8,799 nt of DNA. It comes from an uncultured Clostridia bacterium (GTDB lineage: Bacteria > Bacillota > Clostridia > Christensenellales > UBA1242). Below are positions 1 to 5,339 of this stretch, piece by piece. The DNA is taken from assembly GCA_900554955.1 (NCBI GenBank), contig USJH01000038.1, forward strand, positions 1 through 8,799. The letters run 5' to 3'. The first letter of the stretch is position 1; each line of letters begins with the position of its first letter. Under the pieces are notes generated by a model that was given only the letters and a program-made list of their open reading frames with translations, was not told the DNA's origin and made no database searches. Made by a program: the position numbers and the translations under genes.

Positions 1-463
1 CCAGAGGTTGAGGAACAATATTCTCAGTAGATATATGCAGACAGTTAACTAATTCTTGCCGTAATTTTTCATCTTCACCACATAGATACAATAGATTTTC
101 AATCGTTAATATATAAAAGATTTTTCCATCCAAGCTAATAATAGTATTAGGTAATGAAGATTCGCTTTTGATAACATTTGCAACAAATATTGTTTTATCT
201 AATTCGGAGATAGAATTATGAGCAACAAGGTTTCGCAAATATTTAGAAAAGGACAGCATATCTGATTGTGATGTATATTTCACTTCAAAGTTTACACCGT
301 TTCTTGTTCTAAAATCATATAATTTAGAATTGCTATGCAATGGTTCTTTTATTATGTCGTAATTTTCCTTTAATATATTTCCAACGACCCTTTCAAAATT
401 CATTGCTTTTGTTAAAACCTTAGACTTAGAAGATTCTGCTTGTTCTGAGTTATTTTCTTTCAT
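1..463 (-). CDS. Partial gene for a PD-(D/E)XK nuclease-like protein (C-terminus beyond the window)
   Basis: The open frame runs from an ATG at 463 down to base 1 without a stop; 154 residues are visible and the 3' end is missing. The start is supported by AGGAG at 469-473, five bases upstream, and by a promoter just behind it. After a polar leader of about 20 residues comes a helix with Glu24 (FERVVGNIL), then Asp50 in LYDFRT and Glu60-Val61-Lys62 in NFEVKYT. This is the helix-E, D, ExK order of the PD-(D/E)XK nuclease fold seen in Mrr-like and other restriction-type enzymes, so DNA cleavage is a reasonable guess. The family call rests on motifs only. The rest of the visible part is mixed alpha/beta with no further recognised motif. 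Codon use is unlike the genes on the right: Leu is CTT once in 18 and Ile is ATA about half the time, whereas CTT dominates Leu elsewhere. It lies beyond the tRNA junctions and may be cargo of an integrated element. Confidence 0.6.
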   Translation of the reverse strand, partial: MKENNSEQAESSKSKVLTKAMNFERVVGNILKENYDIIKEPLHSNSKLYDFRTRNGVNFEVKYTSQSDMLSFSKYLRNLVAHNSISELDKTIFVANVIKSESSLPNTIISLDGKIFYILTIENLLYLCGEDEKLRQELVNCLHISTENIVPQPL

Positions 464-484
464 ATTTGCTCCTGTGAATTTTTA

Positions 485-499
485 CTATTATCATAATAG
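485..499. promoter_or_regulatory. Perfect 15-bp palindrome, candidate operator of the nuclease-like gene
   Basis: CTATTAT-C-ATAATAG has seven-base arms that match perfectly around one central base. It covers the -10 box (493-498) and the predicted transcription start of the nuclease-like gene. That is where a repressor such as a phage-type or restriction-modification controller would sit. The arms are almost pure A/T, so chance or part of the -10 itself is possible. No regulator gene is visible in the window. Confidence 0.35.
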
Positions 500-521
500 C
501 ATATTTTTTCGAAATAATCAA
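493..521 (-). promoter_or_regulatory. Sigma-A-like promoter of the nuclease-like gene
   Basis: On the minus strand there is TTGATT (516-521), a 17-base spacer and TATTAT (493-498). The predicted start of transcription is near 486, giving a leader of about 23 bases that contains the AGGAG. The promoter lies just beyond the tRNA terminator, so the gene is transcribed separately from the tRNA. Confidence 0.6.
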
Positions 522-530
522 TATAGTGAT

Positions 531-555
531 AAAAAACAGCCATTTAAATGACTGT
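531..555 (-). terminator. Rho-independent terminator of the tRNA-Arg gene
   Basis: Read on the minus strand, ACAGTCATTT pairs with AAATGGCTGT (536-555; one T-G pair, tight loop) and is followed by a T run (531-536). It begins about five bases after the tRNA CCA end, so the tRNA is a single-gene transcription unit. Confidence 0.75.
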
Positions 556-560
556 CTAGT

Positions 561-639
561 TGGTGTCCCAGAGAGGATTCGAACCTCCGACAAACCCACC
601 TTAGGAGGGTGGTGCTCTATCCAGCTGAGCTACTGAGAC
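561..639 (-). tRNA. tRNA-Arg (anticodon CCT), complete with encoded CCA
   Basis: The cloverleaf folds fully. The acceptor GTCTCAG pairs with CTGGGAC (one T-G pair). The D-stem is GCTC/GAGC with a nine-base loop containing GG. The anticodon stem CCACC/GGTGG encloses loop CTCCTAA, giving anticodon CCT, which reads AGG. The T-arm is GGAGG-TTCGAAT-CCTCT, followed by discriminator A and encoded CCA (561-563). The region between anticodon stem and T-stem (GTTTGTC) is seven bases, two more than in most class I tRNAs, so the gene is 79 bases long with CCA. It has its own promoter (660-688) and terminator (531-555). It lies immediately downstream of two broken tRNA 5' halves on the same strand and may be the working replacement for them. 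Confidence 0.96.
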
Positions 640-659
640 ATATTTGATATTTGGTGCAA

Positions 660-688
660 ATTTTAGCACAAAATGTTTTGAAATGCAA
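660..688 (-). promoter_or_regulatory. Promoter of the tRNA-Arg gene
   Basis: On the minus strand there is TTGCAT (683-688), a 17-base spacer and TAAAAT (660-665), with a TG two bases further upstream. The -10 box ends 20 bases before the mature tRNA 5' end, leaving a short leader for RNase P to remove. Confidence 0.65.
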
Positions 689-753
689 TATCTTGCTGTT
701 AATGTAAAATTGGGATTTTGTACAGATTTGGGATCACTTTTTTGTTTCGCTTG

Positions 754-779
754 TTTTAGATAATCGCCAGAATGCCTGT
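754..779 (-). repeat. Copy 1 of a junction-associated block (contains TAATCGC)
   Basis: The plus-strand pattern is TTTTAGA-TAATCGC-C-AGAATG-CCTGT. It aligns with 922-946 at 19 of 26 columns, with one gap. On the minus strand its GCGATTA core begins 56 bases after the CTCCTAAG break of the tRNA half at 824-863. The other copy begins 54 bases after its own break. The matched spacing suggests a conserved end of related integrated elements, for example an integrase arm site; that role is inferred. Confidence 0.5.
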
Positions 780-823
780 AAATTCAAGGGCTGTGAAAAC
801 TATTGTGTTTAGTCGGGTTTGGT

Positions 824-863
<40 letters not shown>

Positions 864-921
864 ATATTAAGGCTTTTATTGGTGTTCGGTGAACTTTTGT
901 TGAATTTTGGTTTTGTGTGGG

Positions 922-946
922 TTTCATGTAATCGCAAAATGTCAGT
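922..946 (-). repeat. Copy 2 of the junction-associated block (contains TAATCGC)
   Basis: The plus-strand pattern is TTTCATG-TAATCGC-AAAATG-TCAGT, matching the block at 754-779. On the minus strand its GCGATTA core begins 54 bases downstream of the CTCCCAAG break of the tRNA half at 986-1028. It lies between the two tRNA halves. Confidence 0.5.
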
Positions 947-985
947 GTTTTAGAGGTGTTTTGAGGTTTTCAATTTATCCAAGTC

Positions 986-1028
986 GATACTTGGGAGGTT
1001 TCTGTAATATCCATTTTACTACGGGGTC
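986..1028 (-). pseudogene. Second tRNA 5' half, broken after the anticodon arm
   Basis: Read on the minus strand, this holds acceptor strand GACCCCG, then TA, and a perfect D-stem GTAA/TTAC with loop AATGGATA. The anticodon-stem strand GAAAC leads into loop CTCCCAA. The next five bases, GTATC, pair with GAAAC at four of five positions, perhaps by chance or as a decayed 3' strand. No T-arm and no CGGGGTC acceptor partner follow. The GGATA D-loop resembles arginine tRNAs. The loop now reads CCC but is one base from the CCT of the other two, so I take it as a decayed or recombined tRNA-Arg(CCT); tRNA-Gly(CCC) is the alternative. It has a promoter of its own (1041-1069), which marks it as the likely original chromosomal gene. 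Confidence 0.65.
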
Positions 1029-1040
1029 ATAACCGAAAAT

Positions 1041-1069
1041 AAAATATCACTTTAAAGGCTAAAAGTCAA
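1041..1069 (-). promoter_or_regulatory. Promoter upstream of the broken tRNA at 986-1028
   Basis: On the minus strand there is TTGACT (1064-1069), a 17-base spacer and TATTTT (1041-1046), ending 12 bases before the tRNA 5' end. If active it would now transcribe a tRNA 5' half into the sequence beyond. The position fits a former functional tRNA gene. Confidence 0.5.
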
Positions 1070-1231
1070 GAGAACAAAATAGACATTATATAATTAAATA
1101 AGATTATTATAGGTATAAAGTATAATTTTTTTCAAATGCTGAAAATCTATAATTTTAATTATAATCACACTATAAAGCAACATGAAAAATCTTACAAATT
1201 ATACAAAAAGTAATTATGTTTAACAATTCTT
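1070..1231. other. AT-rich spacer, nothing recognised
   Basis: This stretch lies between the divergent promoters of the broken tRNA and tdk. It is very AT-rich, with no open frame carrying a ribosome binding site, no tRNA-like fold and no clear repeat. It is probably the boundary between the element-derived region and the core chromosome. Confidence 0.5.
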
Positions 1232-1260
1232 TTGAATGGACAAATCAAAAATGTTATAAT
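1232..1260 (+). promoter_or_regulatory. Promoter of tdk
   Basis: TTGAAT (1232-1237), a 17-base spacer and a perfect TATAAT (1255-1260), with a TG just upstream of the -10. The predicted start near 1267 leaves a leader of only about 14 bases, enough for the GGAG at 1270-1273 but leaving no room for a riboswitch. Confidence 0.75.
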
Positions 1261-1280
1261 CATCTCAATGGAGAAAACAC

Positions 1281-1859
1281 ATGAAAAAATTATATTTTAA
1301 ATATGGAACAATGGGTTGCAGCAAAAGTGCACAAGCACTAATGACCGCTTTTAACTATAATCAAAAAGGGTTTGAAGTTCTTCTTTTAAAGCCAGCGCTC
1401 GACACAAGAGACACTGTTGAAGGGAAAATTGTAATTCACACAAGAATTGGGCTTTCAAGAGAATGCATTGCTTTTTCAAAAGACGAAAACATTTATGAAC
1501 TTGCAAACAAATTTGGTGCAAAAGTTATCATTGTTGACGAAGCACAATTTTGCACAAAAGAACAAATTGACCAACTAAAACACCTGACTTGTGATGACAA
1601 AGTTGTTTTGTGCTATGGACTTTTAAAAAATTTCCGTGGTGAGCTTTTTGAAGGAAGCAAACGTCTTGTTGAACTTGCAGAAAGCCTTATGGAAATTAAA
1701 AGCATTTGCAAATGCGGAGCAAAAGCAACAATGAATGCAAGAATTGTTGGAAATCGTGTTGTCACAAAAGGTGATGAAGTTGTCATCGGTGGTGACGAAA
1801 GCTATGAAAGCATGTGTTATTCTTGCTGGAAAAAATATCAAGAAGAAGATATTAAATAA
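1281..1859 (+). CDS. tdk: Thymidine kinase, class II (E. coli-like)
   Basis: This cytosolic salvage enzyme phosphorylates thymidine to dTMP using ATP. The 192 residues are normal for the family. Residues 4-16 form the first strand and P-loop, 84-90 hold IVDEAQF with the catalytic base Glu87, and 111-121 hold the CYGL...NFRGE segment near the substrate site. Cys143, Cys145, Cys179 and Cys182 form the structural zinc site; the CxCG spacing is the form found in E. coli Tdk. The lasso segment with GGDESY (170-175) precedes the last pair. The P-loop reads GTMGCSKS, so Ser14 replaces the usual Gly of GxxxxGKS. The start is fixed by GGAG seven bases upstream and a perfect -10 at 1255. It is a single-gene unit ending at the terminator it shares with the convergent phosphoketolase gene. 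Confidence 0.95.
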   Translation: MKKLYFKYGTMGCSKSAQALMTAFNYNQKGFEVLLLKPALDTRDTVEGKIVIHTRIGLSRECIAFSKDENIYELANKFGAKVIIVDEAQFCTKEQIDQLKHLTCDDKVVLCYGLLKNFRGELFEGSKRLVELAESLMEIKSICKCGAKATMNARIVGNRVVTKGDEVVIGGDESYESMCYSCWKKYQEEDIK

Positions 1860-1895
1860 AATTTACACATCAATTTTCAAAGAAAAAATATAAGA

Positions 1896-1926
1896 AAAAA
1901 TCCATCAAATTTATTGATGGATTTTT
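1896..1926. terminator. Bidirectional terminator between tdk and xfp
   Basis: TCCATCAA (1901-1908) pairs perfectly with TTGATGGA (1914-1921) around a five-base loop. An A run on the left and a T run on the right make it work in both directions, serving tdk on the plus strand and xfp on the minus strand. Confidence 0.85.
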
Positions 1927-1929
1927 ATA

Positions 1930-1968
1930 TTTGTGCAAGTTGCACAATTTTCAGTCATTTTGCACAAA
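1930..1968. repeat. Three copies of an 8-base inverted motif in the xfp 3' untranslated region
   Basis: TTGTGCAA at 1931-1938 is followed by its reverse complement TTGCACAA at 1940-1947 and again at 1960-1967. The outer pair extends to nine bases (1930-1938 with 1960-1968). In the xfp transcript the two TTGTGCAA copies can compete for the single TTGCACAA, giving two alternative hairpins upstream of the terminator. It may be an mRNA end-stabilising structure or a protein site; the role is unknown. Confidence 0.6.
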
Positions 1969-1973
1969 TGAAA

Positions 1974-4334
1974 TTATTGCTTATTATTGAAATTCCAATC
2001 TGCAATTTCTGGCATGTCAACACCATATTCACGAATATAATCGTGGTTTGCATCAAGCATATGATTTGCATATTCATAAATTTCTTTATATTTTGCTTTT
2101 GGAAGATTCAACATGCCAATTGCCTTCAGAAGTTGATGATAGCGATCAATCCCATTCATTTGACGAATGTCAAATGCTGTTGTAATTGTTCCTTCTTCAT
2201 TATACCCTGAAACAACCATATTTCTATTTTTTCTTGAATATGTAAGTTGATGAATAAGTCTTGGATATCCATGGAAATTAAACAAAATTGGTTTATTTTC
2301 CGTAAACACCATATCATATTCTTTATCTGTCATTCCATGTGGGTGGTCGGTGTTTGGAACAAGTTTCATTAGATCGACAACGTTCACAAACTTAACATTA
2401 AGTTCTGGCAAAAATCTTTTAAGAAGAGTTATTGTTGCAAGTGACTCGATTGTTGCAGTGTCGCCACAAGAAGCAACAACAAGATCTGGATTTTTAGTGT
2501 TGTTCATTCCTGCCCATTTCCATTCGCCAACACCTTTAGCACAATGCTCTTTTGCTTCTTCAATTGAAAGCCATTGATATGTTGGGTGTTTTGACGCAAC
2601 AATAACATTAACATAATTTTTACTTTTTGTTGCATGATCAAAACATGAAAGCAAGCAGTTCGTGTCTGCAGGAAGATAAACCCTTACGATGTCTGCCTTT
2701 TTAGCAACGATATGATCCATAAACCCTGGATCTTGATGAGTGAATCCATTGTGGTCTTGTTGCCAAACATTGCTTGTTAAAAGCAAGTTAAGTGATGAGA
2801 TTGGTTTTCTCCAAGAAACTTCTTTTGAAACTTTAAGCCACTTTGCATGCTGTGCAACCATGCTGTCAACAACACGAATAAATGCTTCATAGCTGTCAAA
2901 CATTCCATGACGTCCAGTAAGCAAATATCCTTCAAGCATACCTTCACAAAGATGCTCTGAAAGGAAGCTGTCATGAATTCGTCCGAGTGGTGAAAGGAAC
3001 TCATCATTATCATAAATTCTTTCACAAAATGCACGTTTTTCAGATTCGAAAATTTTATAAAGTCGGTTACTCATTGCCTCGTCTGGACTGAAAACCCTAT
3101 AGTTTTTATTGTCTTTATTTAAAACAAACAAATCTCTGATATAGCCGCCAAGTTCAAGCATGTCCTGAGCCTTTATGGTTCCATGTCCCTTGAAAGATAA
3201 GGCATAGTTTTCAATTGGTGGAGTTTTAATTTCTTTTAAAAGAAGCCCACCATTCGCATATGGCGATGCAGAAAGTCGCTTATCTCCTTTTGGCAAAATT
3301 TCTGCGATTTCTTTTTTCAAACGATAGTTTTCATCAAAAAGTTCGTTTGGTTTATAGCTTTCAAGCCAGCCCTTCAAAAGATCAAGGTGTTCAGGTTTTG
3401 TCATTGAAATTGGAACTTGGTGTGCACGAAAACTGTTTTCAATTTGTTTGCCATCAACAATTTTTGGACAAGTCCAACCCTTTGGTGTTTTTAAAATGAT
3501 CATTGGCCATTTAATTTGTGATTGAACGTTTGATGCATTTTTCTTTATAAGCATAATGTCTTCAATTGCTCTATCCATTGCAAAAGCCATTTTCTTGTGC
3601 ATATCCATTGGATCACTTCCAGCAACGAAATATGGACGATAGCCATAGCCATCAAACAATGAAATAATGTCGTTATCAGACAAACGAGAAAGAACTGTTG
3701 GGTTTGAAATTTTAAAGCCATTCATATGAAGAATTGGAAGCACTGTTCCATCGGTTTTAGGGTTGATAAATTTATTTCCGAACCAAGATGTTGCAAGCGG
3801 ACCAGTTTCAGCTTCACCATCACCCACAATACAAGTTGCAATTAAATTTGGATTGTCAAGAACTGCACCAAATGCATGTGAAAGAGAATAGCCAAGTTCA
3901 CCACCTTCATGAATTGATCCTGGTGTTTCTGGAACACAATGAGAACCAATTCCACCAGGGAAAGAAAATTGTTTGCAAAGTTGTTTCATTCCTTCTCTGT
4001 CTTGTGAAATTTTTGGATAAACCGAAGAATATACACCTTCGAGATAAGAGTTTGCAACCAAAAAGTTTCCGCCATGTCCAGGGCCAGAAATTAAAATCAT
4101 GTCAAGATTATATTTAGAAATCAAGCGATCACAATGAGCATAAACAAAGTTTTGCCCAGGAACGGTTCCCCAGTGTCCCACAATTTTTCTTTTAATGTCT
4201 GCCATGCAAAGTTCATGGTCACGCATAAGTGGGTTGTCAAGAAGATAAAGTTGTGCGGCTGAAAGATAGTTTGCTGCATTCCAATATTTATTAAGTTTGT
4301 CAAAATATTCAGGAGTTGAAAATTTGTCTTGCAT
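1974..4334 (-). CDS. xfp: Xylulose 5-phosphate/fructose 6-phosphate phosphoketolase
   Basis: This thiamine-diphosphate enzyme cleaves xylulose 5-phosphate with phosphate to acetyl phosphate and glyceraldehyde 3-phosphate. Many members also act on fructose 6-phosphate, giving erythrose 4-phosphate. Its acetyl phosphate normally goes to acetate kinase for ATP; no ackA is in the window. The 786 residues fit the usual length. Visible family marks are GHWGT (His54), GPGHGG (His87), the ThDP/Mg motif starting at GDGEAETGP (171-179) and ending around HMNGFKISNPT, and the QDHNGFTHQDPG stretch of the pyrimidine domain. Dual specificity cannot be settled by reading. The start is supported by AGGTG eight bases upstream and by an extended -10 box at 4366-4374. 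It is transcribed alone, converges on tdk, and is divergent from the membrane-protein gene. Confidence 0.97.
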   Translation of the reverse strand: MQDKFSTPEYFDKLNKYWNAANYLSAAQLYLLDNPLMRDHELCMADIKRKIVGHWGTVPGQNFVYAHCDRLISKYNLDMILISGPGHGGNFLVANSYLEGVYSSVYPKISQDREGMKQLCKQFSFPGGIGSHCVPETPGSIHEGGELGYSLSHAFGAVLDNPNLIATCIVGDGEAETGPLATSWFGNKFINPKTDGTVLPILHMNGFKISNPTVLSRLSDNDIISLFDGYGYRPYFVAGSDPMDMHKKMAFAMDRAIEDIMLIKKNASNVQSQIKWPMIILKTPKGWTCPKIVDGKQIENSFRAHQVPISMTKPEHLDLLKGWLESYKPNELFDENYRLKKEIAEILPKGDKRLSASPYANGGLLLKEIKTPPIENYALSFKGHGTIKAQDMLELGGYIRDLFVLNKDNKNYRVFSPDEAMSNRLYKIFESEKRAFCERIYDNDEFLSPLGRIHDSFLSEHLCEGMLEGYLLTGRHGMFDSYEAFIRVVDSMVAQHAKWLKVSKEVSWRKPISSLNLLLTSNVWQQDHNGFTHQDPGFMDHIVAKKADIVRVYLPADTNCLLSCFDHATKSKNYVNVIVASKHPTYQWLSIEEAKEHCAKGVGEWKWAGMNNTKNPDLVVASCGDTATIESLATITLLKRFLPELNVKFVNVVDLMKLVPNTDHPHGMTDKEYDMVFTENKPILFNFHGYPRLIHQLTYSRKNRNMVVSGYNEEGTITTAFDIRQMNGIDRYHQLLKAIGMLNLPKAKYKEIYEYANHMLDANHDYIREYGVDMPEIADWNFNNKQ

Positions 4335-4365
4335 TTTTATTTCACCTTTTTATTGATTTTTCTTC

Positions 4366-4374
4366 ATTATATCA
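4366..4374 (-). promoter_or_regulatory. Extended -10 promoter of xfp
   Basis: On the minus strand this is TGATATAAT, a TG-extended perfect -10 box. No good -35 is visible at 16-18 bases, as is common for extended -10 promoters. The predicted start near 4359 gives a leader of about 25 bases. An imperfect palindrome (4376-4391) sits directly upstream. Confidence 0.6.
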
Positions 4375-4513
4375 TATGAAATGCTTCACATAATAATGTT
4401 TTTTAAAATTTATTTTAAACAAATTTATCAATGTTAAACAATATATAATGCAAAATAATTGTTTTTTCTTAAAAAACTTTATTGTTTTTTTCTAGGTATA
4501 GTCAAAAAATTAT

Positions 4514-4541
4514 TTGCCAAACAGGTGTGTTTTATGATAAT
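4514..4541 (+). promoter_or_regulatory. Promoter of the leucine-zipper membrane-protein gene
   Basis: TTGCCA (4514-4519), a 16-base spacer and GATAAT (4536-4541); both boxes match five of six consensus bases. Transcription would begin near 4548, downstream of the alternative TTG at 4482. That supports the ATG at 4572 as the real start. Confidence 0.6.
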
Positions 4542-4571
4542 ACGAATATAACAATATTAAAGGAGATTAAT

Positions 4572-5234
4572 ATGAATAAAACAAAAAAATCATTAATGAT
4601 TGTTTCTCTTGTAACTCTTGCAATTTCATGTTTAATGTTGATTTTAGCTGTTTTTAAAGTGAAAATCTTTCAAGGAATTCCTCTTAGATTGCTTTTAATT
4701 TTTGCAACAACTTCACTTTCATGTGCAATTGCAATCAGCGAGCTTAACGTTATCAAACGTAAAAGGGTTCTCGGATTTGTTGGACTTGGACTTCTTGGAA
4801 CATCAGTTTTAATGGCACTTATAGTTTTCTGTTCTCCACTTCTTTTCAAATATAACGTTTTTAACAGAATCACAGGAATTGTTGCCGTTTTAAGTGTTGC
4901 ATTTATCATTATAATTTCAATCTATTCAAAACTTGAAAAAACACTTCTCGGACTTCAAATTCCAACCTATGTTGCAGTCAGTGTTCTCGCAATCATGCTT
5001 TCAATCATCATTGGCGGATTTAAGCTTCTTGAAATCAAGGGAATGCTTGAACTTTTGATTATTGATGCAATCATTACAGTTGGTCTTTTGATTGCTTCTT
5101 CAGTTATCGCATCAAAAAGAAACGAACCAGAAGAAAACAAACTCAGTGAAGTTGAAATGCTTAAACTTGAAAACGAAAAACTAAGAAAAGAAAATGAAGA
5201 GCTTAAAGCAAAGCTTGCAGATCTTCAAAAATAG
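4572..5234 (+). CDS. Six-helix membrane protein with a C-terminal leucine zipper, function unknown
   Basis: I do not recognise the family. The 220-residue product has six likely membrane segments at about 8-28, 36-56, 66-88, 100-118, 130-150 and 158-180, with short loops and a KRKR stretch at 62-65. A charged tail follows. From Val194 it forms a textbook coiled coil: Leu at 197, 204, 211 and 218 in the d position, and Val194, Asn201, Asn208 and Leu215 in the a position. Buried Asn at a positions favours a parallel two-stranded coil, so the protein is probably a dimer or docks a similar coil, with the tail likely in the cytoplasm. No catalytic residues are evident. The start is chosen for AAAGGAG six bases upstream (4559-4565) and for the promoter position. 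A longer frame from TTG at 4482 lacks both. Codon use (mainly CTT for Leu) matches the core genes. It is a single-gene unit with a strong terminator. Confidence 0.85.
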   Translation: MNKTKKSLMIVSLVTLAISCLMLILAVFKVKIFQGIPLRLLLIFATTSLSCAIAISELNVIKRKRVLGFVGLGLLGTSVLMALIVFCSPLLFKYNVFNRITGIVAVLSVAFIIIISIYSKLEKTLLGLQIPTYVAVSVLAIMLSIIIGGFKLLEIKGMLELLIIDAIITVGLLIASSVIASKRNEPEENKLSEVEMLKLENEKLRKENEELKAKLADLQK

Positions 5235-5249
5235 TTTGAAATTCAAATT

Positions 5250-5280
5250 AAATCAGGGTTTTCCCTGATTTTTTTATTTT
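5250..5280 (+). terminator. Strong terminator of the membrane-protein gene
   Basis: AATCAGGG (5251-5258), loop TTTT and CCCTGATT (5263-5270) form a perfect stem, followed by a long T run. It separates this gene from the PLP-enzyme gene, whose promoter begins at 5284. Confidence 0.92.
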
Positions 5281-5283
5281 TGA

Positions 5284-5312
5284 TTGTAATTAAAAATCTT
5301 TTGTGTTAAAAT
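5284..5312 (+). promoter_or_regulatory. Promoter of the PLP-enzyme gene
   Basis: TTGTAA (5284-5289), a 17-base spacer and TAAAAT (5307-5312), with TG one base before the -10. The predicted start near 5319 lies after the in-frame ATG at 5316, which rules that codon out as the start on this promoter. Confidence 0.65.
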
Positions 5313-5339
5313 TAAATGGTATTTTTTGGAGAAATAAAA

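Noticed and set aside
651..672. Dyad TTGGTGC / GCACAAA around the tRNA-Arg -10 box
   Set aside because: The arms are short with a mismatch, and stable tRNA genes are rarely under such operators; the promoter boxes account for most of it.
4461..4477. Perfect inverted repeat GTTTTTT-CTT-AAAAAAC between the divergent promoters
   Set aside because: It is only A-T pairs plus one G-C in an AT-rich gap, with no T run or promoter relation that would make it a terminator or operator.
4482..4571. Longer N-terminus of the membrane protein from a TTG at 4482
   Set aside because: There is no ribosome site, the predicted transcription start is downstream of it, and a strong AAAGGAG precedes the ATG at 4572.
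5316..5339. Alternative ATG eight codons upstream in the PLP-enzyme gene
   Set aside because: It lacks a ribosome binding site and lies before the predicted start of transcription.
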